Counted from the stretch's first letter, positions 14,894 to 25,554 are shown. The stretch is 64,000 nt of DNA from Actinomycetota bacterium (GCA_016278725.1 JADQBG010000009.1:215692-279691); one strand, 5' to 3'. Numbers and translations: made by a program. Notes: a model not told the origin generated them from the letters alone.

Positions 14894-17026
14894 ATGGGAG
14901 TAGCCCCAACCACGATGGAACAGCTCCGCCCGGACCACGTGAACCGCGCGGCCATGTATCGCCGAGCCGTCTTCGACTCGTTCCTCTACCTCGACCCTCG
15001 GGCCACCGCACGCAACCCCGTCATGTTCGTGGTCGAGGTCGGGGCGGTTCTCACGACAGTCCTCTTCGTGCAGGCCCTGCTCGGTTCCGGCGAGGCTCCG
15101 ATTGGTTTCATCGGGGCCGTCACCTTCTGGCTGTGGCTCACCGTACTCTTCGCGAACTTCTCCCAGGCTCTGGCAGAGGGCAGGGGCAAGGCCCGAGCCG
15201 AAGCCCTGCGCAAGACCCGGAAGGAGACCCAGGCCAAGCGGCTCAAGGGGACGGCGGAGGAATGGGGCGTCAGCCACAAGATCGACTACGAACTCGTCGC
15301 TTCGACGTCACTGTGCAAACGCGACCTCTTCCTGGTGGAGAGCGGAGACCTCATCCCCGCCGACGGCGAGGTGGTGGCCGGCGTGGCTCTGGTGGACGAG
15401 AGCGCCGTGACCGGAGAGAGCGCACCCGTCATCCGCGAGTCGGGCGGCGACCGTAGCGCGGTCACCGGAGGTACGCGCATCCTCTCGGACTGGCTGGTGG
15501 TCCGTGTCACGACCGACCCGGGCGAGGGATTCCTCGACCGAATGATCGGGCTGGTAGAGGGGGCCAGGCGACAGAAGACGCCAAACGAGATCGCGCTGAC
15601 CATCCTGCTTGCGGCCTTCACCCTGGTCTTCCTGGTGGTGGTGTCGACCCTGCTGCCGTTCTCCACCTACAGCGTTCTGACGAGTGGCCAAGGTAAGCCG
15701 GTGTCGGTCACCGTCCTCGTCGCTCTTCTGGTCTGCCTGATCCCCACCACCATCGGAGGACTGCTTCCCGCCATCGGCATCGCGGGCATGGAACGGTTGA
15801 TCCGGCGCAACGTCATCGCCATGTCCGGCCGGGCGGTGGAGGCGGCCGGTGATGTGGACGTGCTGCTGCTGGACAAGACCGGCACGATCACCCTGGGCGA
15901 CCGCCAGGCGGTCGACTTCCTGCCCGCTCCTGGTGTCGAGGTAGAGTCCCTAGCGGAGGCGGCGCAGCTTGCGTCGCTTGCGGATGAGACGCCCGAGGGA
16001 CGGAGCATCGTGGAACTGGCGAAGGAGCGGTTCGGTCTCCGCGGGCGCCCCGTCGGGACTGGAACACCTCAATCCGAAGAGGAGCAGACCGCCCGATTCA
16101 TCCCCTTCACGGCGCAGACGCGCATGAGCGGGGTGGACCTGGAGGGGAGGATGGTGCGGAAGGGCGCCCCGGATGCGATCTACAACCTGGTGGCCGGCGC
16201 CGGGGGTTCGGTCCCCGATGCCCTCCGCGCCGAAGTGGAAGAGATAGCCCGGGCGGGCGGGACTCCGTTGGTGGTCGCCGCAGACGACAGAGCGTTGGGA
16301 GCTATCTACCTCAAGGACATCGTCAAGGGCGGATTGCACGACCGCTTCATCCACCTACGCAAGATGGGGATCACCACCATCATGATCACCGGGGACAACC
16401 CGTTGACCGCCGCTGCGATTGCGGCCGAGGCCGGCGTGGACGACTTCCTGGCGGAGGCCACCCCCGAGGCCAAGCTCAAGCTCATTCGAGAGCAGCAGAG
16501 CGGGGGGCGCATGGTGGCGATGACCGGCGATGGGACGAACGACGCTCCCGCGCTGGCCCAGGCCGACGTCGCCGTCGCCATGAACACGGGCACGCAGCCT
16601 GCACGAGAGGCGGCGAACATGGTCGACCTGGACTCGAACCCCACCAAGCTCATTGAGATCGTCGAGATCGGCAAGCAGCTTCTCATCACCCGGGGGTCGC
16701 TCACGACGTTCAGTCTGGCGAACGACGTTTCCAAGTACTTCGCCATCGTTCCTGCCGCCTTTGTGGCAGTCTACCCCCAGCTCAACGCGCTCAATATCAT
16801 GCGGCTGGCCACGCCCCAAAGCGCCATCCTGTCGGCCGTCATCTTCAACGCGCTCATCATCATTGCGTTGGTCCCCGTGGCCCTGCGCGGCGTCCCCTAC
16901 CGTCCGGTAGGCGCCGCACGGTTGTTGCGGGACAACCTGCTGATCTACGGGGTCGGTGGACTCGTTGCCCCATTCATCGGTATCAAGCTGATCGATCTGC
17001 TCCTCGTCGCTCTCCACTTGGCGTAG
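14894..17026 (+). CDS. kdpB: Potassium-transporting P-type ATPase catalytic subunit KdpB
   Basis: A 710-residue P-type ATPase. Phosphorylation motif D-K-T-G-T-I-T from residue 327, actuator motif T-G-E-S-A-P near 174, hinge motif [12 protein letters not shown] near 542, nucleotide-binding region between. It couples ATP hydrolysis to K+ uptake by KdpA. Starts 12 bases after kdpA. All catalytic residues present. Confidence 0.97.
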   Translation: MGVAPTTMEQLRPDHVNRAAMYRRAVFDSFLYLDPRATARNPVMFVVEVGAVLTTVLFVQALLGSGEAPIGFIGAVTFWLWLTVLFANFSQALAEGRGKARAEALRKTRKETQAKRLKGTAEEWGVSHKIDYELVASTSLCKRDLFLVESGDLIPADGEVVAGVALVDESAVTGESAPVIRESGGDRSAVTGGTRILSDWLVVRVTTDPGEGFLDRMIGLVEGARRQKTPNEIALTILLAAFTLVFLVVVSTLLPFSTYSVLTSGQGKPVSVTVLVALLVCLIPTTIGGLLPAIGIAGMERLIRRNVIAMSGRAVEAAGDVDVLLLDKTGTITLGDRQAVDFLPAPGVEVESLAEAAQLASLADETPEGRSIVELAKERFGLRGRPVGTGTPQSEEEQTARFIPFTAQTRMSGVDLEGRMVRKGAPDAIYNLVAGAGGSVPDALRAEVEEIARAGGTPLVVAADDRALGAIYLKDIVKGGLHDRFIHLRKMGITTIMITGDNPLTAAAIAAEAGVDDFLAEATPEAKLKLIREQQSGGRMVAMTGDGTNDAPALAQADVAVAMNTGTQPAREAANMVDLDSNPTKLIEIVEIGKQLLITRGSLTTFSLANDVSKYFAIVPAAFVAVYPQLNALNIMRLATPQSAILSAVIFNALIIIALVPVALRGVPYRPVGAARLLRDNLLIYGVGGLVAPFIGIKLIDLLLVALHLA

Positions 17027-17039
17027 GAAGGAGAACGGA

Positions 17040-17714
17040 GTGAACGACCACCTCCACGCATCCTTGCAGCCGACGGACACAGATGTCGGGCGGACTCCCG
17101 GCGCCGACTCCCCGGGGCAGAGTGCCGTTGGACCGAACCCCAAATCGCTGCTGCGCGCAGCGCTCGTCGGATTTCTGGCGCTCAGTCTGCTGACCGGCGT
17201 CCTCTATCCCCTCCTGGTCACCGGGATCGCACAGGTCGCGTTTCCGGACAAGGCCCACGGCAGCCTCATCTACCGCAACGGCACCTTGGTCGGCTCCAGA
17301 CTCCTCGGGCAGAGCTTTAGCGACCCGCGTTACTTCTGGGGCCGGCCTTCCGCGACGGCGGATTTCCCCTACAACGCGACGGCATCGGGCGGCAGTAATC
17401 TCGGTCCCACGAATCCGGCATTGGTGAGCGAGGTCAGCCGTGCGGTACGTGCCCTCTTGGCGGCCGATCCCGCAAACCGGACTGTGGTCCCTGTCGATCT
17501 TGTCACCTCCTCGGGCAGTGGGTTGGATCCGGACATCAGTCCCGCGGCCGCGGCCTGGCAGGTGGATCGCGTGGCCAGAGCCCGGGGTCTGGATCACTCC
17601 ACGGTCCAAGCTCTCGTGCGGCGATACACTAGTGGAAGAAGCCTAGGTGTCCTAGGACGACCCCGGGTCAGGGTTCTGGAGTTGAACCTGGCTCTAGATG
17701 CACTGGGACGGTAA
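17040..17714 (+). CDS. kdpC: Potassium-transporting ATPase subunit KdpC
   Basis: A 224-residue protein. After a polar N-terminal extension of about 35 residues comes one membrane helix (L-V-G-F-L-A-L-S-L-L-T-G), then the external domain with the family signatures G-S-x-L-L-G-Q-S-F, Y-F-W-G-R-P-S, Y-N-A-T-A-S-G-G-S-N-L-G, and V-P-V-D-L-V-T-S-S-G-S-G-L-D-P. KdpC stabilises and assists the KdpAB complex. GTG 17040 has AAGGAGAA upstream. Five bases separate it from kdpD. Confidence 0.96.
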   Translation: MNDHLHASLQPTDTDVGRTPGADSPGQSAVGPNPKSLLRAALVGFLALSLLTGVLYPLLVTGIAQVAFPDKAHGSLIYRNGTLVGSRLLGQSFSDPRYFWGRPSATADFPYNATASGGSNLGPTNPALVSEVSRAVRALLAADPANRTVVPVDLVTSSGSGLDPDISPAAAAWQVDRVARARGLDHSTVQALVRRYTSGRSLGVLGRPRVRVLELNLALDALGR

Positions 17715-17719
17715 TCGAA

Positions 17720-20518
17720 GTGGACCGACGACGCCCGGATCCCGATGAGCTCCTGGAGCAGGTCGCAAGCGAGGACCGGCAGGCGGGCCGGGGGCGCCTC
17801 ACGATCTTCCTGGGCTACGTAGCAGGCGTGGGCAAGACCTACGCGATGCTGGGAGCTGCCCACGAGCGATCGGCTCAGGGGGTCGACGTGGTCGTGGGGC
17901 TGGTCGAGACCCACGGCCGGGCGGACACCGATCGCCTCCTGGACGGCCTGGAAATCGTCCCCCGCCGCACCCAGGAGTACCGTGGCACCGTTCTTACGGA
18001 GCTCGATCTCGACGCGGTGCTGAAGCGGGCCCCGCGCCTCGCTCTTGTCGATGAGCTGGCACACACGAACGTGCCCGGCTCCCGCCATCCCAAGCGCTAT
18101 CAGGATGTCGAGGAGTTGCTCGACGCGGGCATCGACGTCTACACGACCCTCAACGTCCAGCATCTGGAGAGCTACAACGACGTCGTGGCGCAGATCACCG
18201 GCGTTCGCATGCATGAGACTGTCCCCGATCTTCTGATCGACGAGCACACCGAGTTCGAACTCGTAGACCTCCCGCCGGACGAGCTTCTCCAACGACTCGA
18301 AGAGGGCAAGGTCTACGTTCCCGAGCAGGCGGCGCGTGCCGTCGAGCGCTTCTTCCGTCCCGGCAACCTATCGGCCCTGCGAGAGCTGGCGCTCAGAAGG
18401 GCGGCTCAACAGGTCGATGCTCGGATGCTGTCCTACATGCAGAGTCGCGCGATCGCAGGCCCCTGGCCGGCGGGCGAACGTCTGCTGGTGAGCGTCGGAC
18501 CAAGTCCGCTGAGCGCACGTCTGGTCCGCACGACTAAACGCTTGGCCGACGAGCTTCGAGCCGAGTGGCTGGCTGTCTACGTGGAGGTTGGCGGCGCCGA
18601 CGCTGAAGAGAGGGGTCGTGCGGAGCACAACTTGGCCATCGCCCGGCGTCTGGGCGGCCGGGTCGTGACCCTCTCCGGCCAGTCGGTAGCGGACACGATT
18701 ACCGAGTATGCACGACGACAGAACGTCACTCGTATAGTGGCGGGGAAGCCGCATCGCCATCGCTGGAAGGAGGTGCTCAGACCCTCGCCGGTGGACGACC
18801 TGATCCGCAAGAGCGGACCCATAGACGTCTACGTCGTAAACAGCGGCGAGGAGAGCCGTTTTCTTCCCCCACGCCCCCCCGCTCGCCCGAAAGCCGCCGC
18901 TAGGACGTACCTGCCGGCGGTCCTGGCGATCGCACTCGCCACGCTCATCGGCTGGCCGCTCACCTTGCTCGTGGAGCCGGCGAACGTCGTTATGATCTAC
19001 ATGGCCGCCGTCATCCTGGTCGGCGTGTACCTCGGGCGGGGCCCGGCCCTGCTGGCCGCCGCCCTGGGTGTGCTGACCTTCGATTTCTTCCTGGTGCCGC
19101 CGCGCTTCACTTTCGCGGTATCCGACACGCACTACATCCTAACGTTCGCGGGCCTCTTCATCGTCGGCCTTGTGGTGAGCACCCTCGCGGCGCGGCAAGG
19201 CGAGTTCGCCCAGGGCGCGCAGCGGCGCGAGAGGGAGACCGCTGAGCTCTACGAGCTGAGCCGTGAACTTACAGCGGCGGTGGGAGTGGCAGAGATCGCG
19301 CAGGCGGTGCAGACCCGGCTTTACCGGTACCTCGGCGAGCAAGTCGTTGTGCTTCTCAAAGACGGGGACCAACTCCGGCCCGCTCCCGGCTCGGCCGATC
19401 TCGAGTCGAGCGAGCAGGCGGTGGCCCAGTGGGTCGCCGACCACGGCCTACCCGCCGGGCCAGGAACGGACACGCTACCCGGGGCGCAGCTGCTCTACCT
19501 GCCGCTCCTGACCCCCCGCGACACGGTGGGCATACTCGGCGTTCGCGCTGTCAGAAACGACGGCGATCCGTCGAGCGCATCACCGCGCGTAACGGAAGCG
19601 GCTGCTGCGTTGACCGCGCTGGCCCTAGAACGGGCCCAGTTGGTCGAGGCAGCCAATGAACTGGAGGTGGTCCAAGCGGGCGAGGAGCTCCGCTCGGCGG
19701 TCCTGAACTCCATTTCCCATGAGCTGCGCACGCCGCTCGTCTCGATCCTTGGGACCCTGGACACTCTAAGGCGCGCCCAGGTCGAACAGCCGTCTGGGGA
19801 CGAGGCAAGAGCTCCGCGGGCGCTGTGGCTGCCTGCCGAAGCGCGTAGCAGTGGCTGGGACGAACTCGTCGAAGCTGCATGGGGGGAGGCCGAGCGGCTG
19901 AATCGCATAGTCGGCACGCTCCTGGACATGAGTCGGCTGGAGACAGGAATCCGGTTGCGCAGAGAAGAGGTTGAGGTCGAGGAACTCGTCGGCTCAACCC
20001 TGGCGCTGTTGGAGGACCGACTCAGGGATAGAAACGTGTGCCTCGACCTTGCCCCGAATCTGCCCCTGCTGCCCGTTGACCCTGTACTGCTGGTCCACGC
20101 GCTCGTCAATGTGCTGGACAACGCGATCCGGTACTCCCCGCCGGGCTCACCGGTCGACATCGAGGCCCGTACCTCCCCCGGAGGGGTGGTCATGACGATT
20201 GCCGACCGCGGTGTTGGCATCCCGGAGGAGGAACTCGGCAGGGTCTTCGAGAAGTTCCATCGGCTCGAATCCCCGGTGCGAGCGGTGGCATCGGAGCAGT
20301 CAGACCACGAGGAGTCCATCGACGGGCACCGGGGAGGCCTGGGACTCGGCCTTTCGATCACGAAGGGGATCGTGGAAGCCCACGGAGGGCTGGTTCGGGC
20401 CGAAAGGAGAGCCGGAGGCGGCACCGTGATCTCCATTGCGCTGCCTACCCAGATTCGGCCGGAGGTTGGCTCCGCCGGATCGTCCACTGAGCCATCGCCC
20501 AGGGGCGAGGTGAGCTAG
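17720..20518 (+). CDS. kdpD: Osmosensitive K+ channel sensor histidine kinase KdpD
   Basis: A 932-residue sensor kinase. The N-terminal KdpD domain has a Walker A-like A-G-V-G-K-T at residues 35-40 and D-E-L-A-H-T-N. A universal stress protein-like domain follows, then four membrane helices around 395-500 (DUF4118), a GAF-like region, the phospho-acceptor His667 in S-I-S-H-E-L-R-T-P, and the ATPase domain with N-V-L-D-N-A-I-R-Y and G-L-G-L-S-I-T. It senses K+ limitation or osmotic stress and phosphorylates KdpE. It directly follows the transporter genes, so the operon is self-contained. Confidence 0.96.
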   Translation: MDRRRPDPDELLEQVASEDRQAGRGRLTIFLGYVAGVGKTYAMLGAAHERSAQGVDVVVGLVETHGRADTDRLLDGLEIVPRRTQEYRGTVLTELDLDAVLKRAPRLALVDELAHTNVPGSRHPKRYQDVEELLDAGIDVYTTLNVQHLESYNDVVAQITGVRMHETVPDLLIDEHTEFELVDLPPDELLQRLEEGKVYVPEQAARAVERFFRPGNLSALRELALRRAAQQVDARMLSYMQSRAIAGPWPAGERLLVSVGPSPLSARLVRTTKRLADELRAEWLAVYVEVGGADAEERGRAEHNLAIARRLGGRVVTLSGQSVADTITEYARRQNVTRIVAGKPHRHRWKEVLRPSPVDDLIRKSGPIDVYVVNSGEESRFLPPRPPARPKAAARTYLPAVLAIALATLIGWPLTLLVEPANVVMIYMAAVILVGVYLGRGPALLAAALGVLTFDFFLVPPRFTFAVSDTHYILTFAGLFIVGLVVSTLAARQGEFAQGAQRRERETAELYELSRELTAAVGVAEIAQAVQTRLYRYLGEQVVVLLKDGDQLRPAPGSADLESSEQAVAQWVADHGLPAGPGTDTLPGAQLLYLPLLTPRDTVGILGVRAVRNDGDPSSASPRVTEAAAALTALALERAQLVEAANELEVVQAGEELRSAVLNSISHELRTPLVSILGTLDTLRRAQVEQPSGDEARAPRALWLPAEARSSGWDELVEAAWGEAERLNRIVGTLLDMSRLETGIRLRREEVEVEELVGSTLALLEDRLRDRNVCLDLAPNLPLLPVDPVLLVHALVNVLDNAIRYSPPGSPVDIEARTSPGGVVMTIADRGVGIPEEELGRVFEKFHRLESPVRAVASEQSDHEESIDGHRGGLGLGLSITKGIVEAHGGLVRAERRAGGGTVISIALPTQIRPEVGSAGSSTEPSPRGEVS

Positions 20519-20521
20519 GAC

Positions 20522-21208
20522 GTGGACGGTCTGCGCATCTTGGTTGTGGACGACGAAGTATCGATCCGGCGATTTCTTAGGCATGCGCTCGGGGAGATGG
20601 GTCACACCGTTTACCAGGCGGCAACGGGAGCCGAGGGTCTGCGTTCAGTGGTCGCGCACCGCCCCGATGTCATCATTCTCGACCTCGGCCTGCCGGACAT
20701 GAGTGGCGAGCTCGTGCTGACTCGTCTGCGCGCGCGCTCCTCCACGCCGGTCATAGTGCTAACCGTGCGCGACGAAGAGCCCAGCAAGGTCGCTCTGCTT
20801 GATGCCGGGGCAGACGACTACCTGACCAAACCCTTTGGCATCGCGGAGCTCATGGCCCGCATCAGACTGGTGCTGCGCCGTAGTATTGACGCCAGCTCGG
20901 AGCCGGTGTTCGAGACCGGCGGCCTGCGCATAGACCTCGGTCGGCGCCTGGTGACGGTCGAGGGGAGGGAGGTGTCGCTCACGCCCACGGAGTACGACCT
21001 ACTGGTCTCCCTTGCTCGGCATGGGGGCAAAGTGCTGACGCATCGTCAACTGGTGGGTGAGGTCTGGGGGACCGGATACGGGTCCGACAGCCAACTCCTG
21101 CGTGTCAACATCAGCCACCTACGGCACAAGATCGAACCGGACCCTGCGCGCCCTCGCTATCTCGTGACCGAGATAGGGGTGGGCTACCGGCTGAAACTGC
21201 AGGATTAG
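20522..21208 (+). CDS. kdpE: Response regulator KdpE
   Basis: A 228-residue OmpR-family regulator: receiver domain with acidic pair D10-D11, phospho-acceptor Asp54 in I-I-L-D-L-G-L-P, conserved K in Y-L-T-K-P-F, and a C-terminal winged helix with T-P-T-E-Y-D-L-L and G-V-G-Y-R-L. It activates kdp transcription when phosphorylated by KdpD. GTG 20522 lies three bases after the kdpD stop. Confidence 0.96.
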   Translation: MDGLRILVVDDEVSIRRFLRHALGEMGHTVYQAATGAEGLRSVVAHRPDVIILDLGLPDMSGELVLTRLRARSSTPVIVLTVRDEEPSKVALLDAGADDYLTKPFGIAELMARIRLVLRRSIDASSEPVFETGGLRIDLGRRLVTVEGREVSLTPTEYDLLVSLARHGGKVLTHRQLVGEVWGTGYGSDSQLLRVNISHLRHKIEPDPARPRYLVTEIGVGYRLKLQD

Positions 21209-21289
21209 CCGGGGGATGTGAGCAGCCGAAATCGTCGACCCGGCGTAGGCATAGGCGCGCCCACACCTAGCGATTCCGCCGGCTTAGGC

Positions 21290-21739
21290 CTAGCTCTCGC
21301 GCTCGAAGGACTTCCTCAGCCCGGTCAACGTCCTCCTGCGCTCCCCTCGGGAAATGAGCGACATCATTGGCTCCATCAAACGCATCGCTCCCCGGCCCGT
21401 CCCTTGGGCGCGGTGATGGACTGTGGTGCCGCCGTTCTTCTGCTCGAGCGAGTACTCGAGCCTCGCGTCCCAGACCGGTTTACCCAGCCACTTCAAGGTC
21501 TCGAAATAGGTGATCTTACGGGGTGCGTCGAACTCTTCGACCGAACCCTGGAAGGTCCCGAAGCGACCCTTGTCCCAGTAGACGGACGAGCGCTTCACTG
21601 GGCCCGGAGTGGTCGGCTCGCTCTTGATGAAAATACCGGTTCGCGGCATCCAGGAGGCGTAGCTGGAAATATCCGCGATCCGGCTGAAGACCGTCTCGAT
21701 CGGTCGATCGATGAATTCGTCTATTTCTTGGCTGATCAT
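21290..21739 (-). CDS. SRPBCC-family (polyketide cyclase/START-like) protein
   Basis: A 149-residue single-domain protein. The opening I-D-E-F-I-D-R-P-I-E-T-V-F followed by I-A-D-I-S-S-Y-A-S-W, and the later pattern of strands ending in a long C-terminal helix, are those of SRPBCC ligand-binding folds. These proteins bind hydrophobic ligands; the ligand is unknown. It is the last gene of a minus-strand run with the reductase upstream, 25 bases away. Confidence 0.75.
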   Translation of the reverse strand: MISQEIDEFIDRPIETVFSRIADISSYASWMPRTGIFIKSEPTTPGPVKRSSVYWDKGRFGTFQGSVEEFDAPRKITYFETLKWLGKPVWDARLEYSLEQKNGGTTVHHRAQGTGRGAMRLMEPMMSLISRGERRRTLTGLRKSFERES

Positions 21740-21764
21740 TTTCGTACTCCGACGCTTGGAATCT

Positions 21765-22757
21765 TTACCGCTTGACGTCCACTACCGTTCTACCCCGGAC
21801 CCGGCCGGCCAGCACTTCCTCGGCCACCCGCGGGATGTCCTCCAGGCCGGCTTCCGACGTCATCTCCTCCAGGATCTCCGGGGTGAGGTTCCTCGACAGC
21901 AGGTCCCAGGCGTCGCGGCGCACCGCGTCCGAGGCGCGCACCGAGTGGATACCCAACAGGCTGACGCCGCGCAGGATGAAGGGCATCACCGTGGTGGGGA
22001 GGTTGCTGTCGCCCGCCAGGCCGCAGGCGGCCACCGCTCCCCAGTGGGCGGTCTGGGCCAGGATCCGGGCGAGGATCTCTCCCCCGACGGCGTCGACGGC
22101 GCCGGCCCAGCGTTCCGATTCCAAGGGACGCCCCGGGCCCTGCAGCTCCTCCCGGGGAAGGATGTCCGTCGCCCCCAGGCGGCGCAGGTAGTCCGCGTTC
22201 TCGGGGCGGCCGGTGAGGGCGGTCACCGAGTAACCCTCTCGCGCCAGCAGCAGCACGGCGATGCTCCCCACCCCGCCGCTCGCCCCGGTCACGATCACCG
22301 GCCGGTCGCCCGGTGCCACATCCGCCTTTTGCAGCGCCCTCACCGCCTGAGCCGCGGTGAAGCCGGCGGTTCCCACGGCCATGGCGCCGCGCATCCCCAG
22401 GTTCGGAGGAACCGGTAGCAGCCAATCGGCCTTCACCCGCGCGAACTCGGCGTAGCCGCCCCAGTGCGTCTCGCCGATACCCCAACCGGTGAGGAGCACC
22501 TCATCGCCGACCGCATATTCCGGCGAGGCTGATTCCCGGACCACGCCGGCAAGGTCGATGCCGGGCACCATGGGGAAGCGTCGGGCGATCTTGCCCTTGC
22601 CGGTGACCGCCAGGGCGTCTTTGTAGTTGACCGTGGACCAGTGCACCTCGACCAGAACTTCACCCTCGGGAAGGTCGGCGAGCTCGAGCCGCTCGAACTC
22701 CAGGCGGGGCGGCCCGTCTTTCGTCTCTCGTAGCATCCAGGCCCGAAAGCCACTCAT
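21765..22757 (-). CDS. YhdH/AcuI-type zinc-independent medium-chain reductase
   Basis: A 330-residue NADPH-dependent oxidoreductase of the medium-chain family. Family marks seen: N-Y-K-D-A-L-A near residue 45, P-G-I-D-L-A-G-V-V near 65, the cofactor motif V-T-G-A-S-G-G-V-G-S-I-A near 150, and I-H-S-V near 270. AcuI reduces acrylyl-CoA to propionyl-CoA and YhdH relatives reduce similar enoyl substrates, so acryloyl-CoA or quinone reduction is likely. In a three-gene minus-strand run with a cupin upstream. Confidence 0.85.
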   Translation of the reverse strand: MSGFRAWMLRETKDGPPRLEFERLELADLPEGEVLVEVHWSTVNYKDALAVTGKGKIARRFPMVPGIDLAGVVRESASPEYAVGDEVLLTGWGIGETHWGGYAEFARVKADWLLPVPPNLGMRGAMAVGTAGFTAAQAVRALQKADVAPGDRPVIVTGASGGVGSIAVLLLAREGYSVTALTGRPENADYLRRLGATDILPREELQGPGRPLESERWAGAVDAVGGEILARILAQTAHWGAVAACGLAGDSNLPTTVMPFILRGVSLLGIHSVRASDAVRRDAWDLLSRNLTPEILEEMTSEAGLEDIPRVAEEVLAGRVRGRTVVDVKR

Positions 22758-22772
22758 GGTCGACCTCCGCTT

Positions 22773-23111
22773 CTAGAGAATCCGGGTCTCGTCGGTCTGG
22801 CGAGGTGTCTTTACCACCAGGAAGCGGAAGGTCTCGCTGCCCTCGTTCAGCAGCCGGTGCCGGATCTTGGCGGGGCTGTCGATCAACATGTCTTTGGAGA
22901 CTCCTTCGCGCTCGTCGCCGATCTCGACGATTCCGGTCCCCTCGAGGACGTAGAAGAAGGCGTCCACCGGGGTGACGTGCGGCTTGAGGGCTTCCCCCGG
23001 CTCGAGGGTCAGGACGCTCACCTGGACGTGCTCACTGCTGTGCAACGGGCGGGCGTCGACGCCATGGGGATTGTCTTTCTTCTCGGCCTCCGCTGCCTTG
23101 ACTATCTTCAT
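22773..23111 (-). CDS. Cupin domain protein
   Basis: A 112-residue single cupin barrel: motif 1-like K-P-H-V-T-P-V-D-A-F-F-Y-V-L-E-G-T-G and a later H-R-L-L-N-E-G. The metal-binding set is partly kept (one His in motif 1, one in motif 2). It may bind a small molecule or act as a sugar/acid isomerase; function unknown. Sits between the reductase and the MMPL exporter on the same strand, within 16 bases of each. Confidence 0.75.
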   Translation of the reverse strand: MKIVKAAEAEKKDNPHGVDARPLHSSEHVQVSVLTLEPGEALKPHVTPVDAFFYVLEGTGIVEIGDEREGVSKDMLIDSPAKIRHRLLNEGSETFRFLVVKTPRQTDETRIL

Positions 23112-23126
23112 CTGCTCCTCCTCGGG

Positions 23127-25496
23127 TTACGATTCGCTTTCTTTGAGGGTGCCCTCAGGGCGCGGTCGGTACACCGCGCTGTGGTGGGCCCCGGCGGCCG
23201 CGCCGGCGGTCTTCCCGGCCTCCCCGGTTTCCCCCGGGACGTGATCCGAGTGGAGGTCGGCGGAGTGGGTGTCCGCATCGCCCTCTCCCACATCGAATCC
23301 CGGAGTGATCCGCTCTAGCCACCGCGGCGTCCACCAGTTGGCCTCGCCGATCAGCACCATGGTCGACGGCACCAGCAACACCCGCACCAGAGTGGCATCT
23401 ACCAGGATGGCCACGGCCAAACCTAGACCGATCTGCTTGACGGCGACATCGTCGCCGAAGACGAACCCTGTGAAGACCACCACCATGATGGCCGCCGCCG
23501 AGGTGATCACCCTCCCTGTCGCGGCCAGCCCCCGCACCACGCTGTCCGCGTTGCTGTGGCCGGCGTCGTGCTCTTCTTGGATGCGCGAGAGCAGGAACAC
23601 CTCGTAGTCCATGGACAGCCCGAAGAGGATGGCGAACATCAGCATGGGCAGGAAGGTGATGATCGGCGTCGTTTGCTCAACCCCGATGAGCTCGGCTCCC
23701 CAGCCCCACTGGAAGACGGCCACGACCACGCCGTAGGCGGCGGCGATGGACAGGATGTTCATGACCGCGGCGGTCGCCGGGATGACGACCGAGCGGAAGA
23801 CCATGGTCAGCAGGAGAAACGACAGTCCGATGACGGTGAGCATGAACCAGGGAAGCCGCTCGACCGTGCGCTCGGTGAAGTCGATCAGCATCGCCGATTG
23901 TCCGGCGACGTGCGCCTGGGTGCCGGTGCCTTCCAGAGCCTGGGGCAGTAGCTCACCGCGCAGCTCGTGGACCAGAGCCTCGGTTTCCTCGGACTGGGGT
24001 CCGGTGGCGGGGGTCAGTTGCAGCACGGCTGCCGCTCCGTCGGGGCTGACCATCGGCGGCGAGACCTGGGCGACGTTCGCGGTTTGGCTCAAGCGCTCAC
24101 GGAGGGCCGTGAGAAGCTCCTGGGAACCCTCAGCCGTCGGCGTTGCGGCGGCCACCGTGGGGGAGGTCGTCGCGGTCGTCGCCCCCTCATTCCCCTGAAC
24201 CTCGCCGCCCGGCTCCGCGGGCAGGTCGAGAACCAGCAGCAGCGGCCCGTTGAAGCCTGGGCCAAAGCCTTCTTCGAGCAGATCGTACGCTTGGCGCCGG
24301 CTGCTGTCTTCGGCCTCCAGGCCGCCGTCGGGCATCGCGAGGTCGAGCGAGAGCGCGGGCAAGGCGAGCCCCAACAGAAGCGCCAATCCCACCACGAGCG
24401 ACACCCAGGGCCGCGACTCCACCTTACGTCCCCAGCGTCCCCAGACCGATCCGGCCTCACCATCGCTGGGAGCCGATTTTCTGAGGCTCAGCCAGTCGAT
24501 CCGGCGCCCAGCAACCCCCAGCAGGGCGGGGACCAGGGTAACCGACCCGACCACCATGACCGCGACTACCAGGGCGGCGCTGAAGCCCATGAGGGTGATG
24601 GCCGGGATCCCCGCCACCGTCAGGCCGGTGATGGCGATGATCACGGTTATGCCGGCGAAAAGGACCGCGCGGCCCGCGGTGGCCGTGGCCCGGCCCGCGG
24701 CTTCTGCTACCTCGAGTCCATCGTGGAGGAAGCGTCGGTGCCGGGTGACGATAAAGAGGGCATAGTCGATGCCGACCCCCAGCCCGATCATGGTGCCCAG
24801 CATCAGTCCCACGGAGGACATGTCGAAGACGGCGGCACCGAGCCCGACGAGGGACAAACCGGTTGCCAGACCGCCAAGCGCCAGAGCTAGGGGCAGGCCC
24901 GCCGCGATTACCGAACCGAACCCGACCACCAGTATCAAACCGGCGGCGAGCAGACCGACGACCTCGGCGCCGCGGGTTTGCGGTTCACGGGCAAAGCCGA
25001 GCAACTCTCCACCCAACTCTACCTGGACGCCCTGCGTACGTCCGACCTCCGCCGCATCTTCGAGGCGCTGGACGGCCTGGCTTCCGAGTTGCGCGAGCGG
25101 CTGGTCGTAGCGGACGTCGGCAAAGGCGATGGTTCCCGTCGAGGAGAGTGCTCCTCCTCGCCCCGACAGTGGATCGCCGACGAAGGAGACGTGGGGCAGA
25201 GCCACGATCGCGTCCAGGGTAGACTCCATCGCCTCTTGGGCTGCGGGTTCTTGAAGGCCTTCTGGAGCGGAGAAGACGATCCGGGCGGACCCTCCGGCCT
25301 GGCTGGGGAACTCTTCTTCGAGAAGTTCGCGCGCCTGTTCGGATTCCGAGCCGGGCAGGCGGAAGTCGTCGACGAATTCACCGCCCCAGGTTCGCCCGCT
25401 GGCTACCGCCGCAATGACGATTACGATCCAAACGGCGACCACCAAGCGGCGTCGCCTTACGGCCCATTTCCCGAGGTTATAGAGGCTGCTTCCCAT
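23127..25496 (-). CDS. MMPL-family RND transporter
   Basis: About 789 residues with the MMPL plan: one N-terminal helix, a large outside loop, six helices (residues about 190-380), a second large loop, and six more helices (about 540-730). Signature G-I-D-Y-A-L-F-I-V-T-R-H after helix 4 and its mate M-D-Y-E-V-F-L-L-S-R-I in the second half. These export lipids or drugs using the proton gradient. ATG 25496 is chosen because the residues from M-G-S-S-L-Y-N onward match the usual N-terminus; ATG 25508 is possible. A TetR-type gene is divergent and probably controls it. The C-terminal 65 residues are Gly/Ala/Asp-rich and cytoplasmic. Confidence 0.9.
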   Translation of the reverse strand: MGSSLYNLGKWAVRRRRLVVAVWIVIVIAAVASGRTWGGEFVDDFRLPGSESEQARELLEEEFPSQAGGSARIVFSAPEGLQEPAAQEAMESTLDAIVALPHVSFVGDPLSGRGGALSSTGTIAFADVRYDQPLAQLGSQAVQRLEDAAEVGRTQGVQVELGGELLGFAREPQTRGAEVVGLLAAGLILVVGFGSVIAAGLPLALALGGLATGLSLVGLGAAVFDMSSVGLMLGTMIGLGVGIDYALFIVTRHRRFLHDGLEVAEAAGRATATAGRAVLFAGITVIIAITGLTVAGIPAITLMGFSAALVVAVMVVGSVTLVPALLGVAGRRIDWLSLRKSAPSDGEAGSVWGRWGRKVESRPWVSLVVGLALLLGLALPALSLDLAMPDGGLEAEDSSRRQAYDLLEEGFGPGFNGPLLLVLDLPAEPGGEVQGNEGATTATTSPTVAAATPTAEGSQELLTALRERLSQTANVAQVSPPMVSPDGAAAVLQLTPATGPQSEETEALVHELRGELLPQALEGTGTQAHVAGQSAMLIDFTERTVERLPWFMLTVIGLSFLLLTMVFRSVVIPATAAVMNILSIAAAYGVVVAVFQWGWGAELIGVEQTTPIITFLPMLMFAILFGLSMDYEVFLLSRIQEEHDAGHSNADSVVRGLAATGRVITSAAAIMVVVFTGFVFGDDVAVKQIGLGLAVAILVDATLVRVLLVPSTMVLIGEANWWTPRWLERITPGFDVGEGDADTHSADLHSDHVPGETGEAGKTAGAAAGAHHSAVYRPRPEGTLKESES

Positions 25497-25554
25497 GACT
25501 CCCCGCATCGTTGTGGTTTTGGGTTTTGTGCCTAGCCGGAAGTATGACACAGAA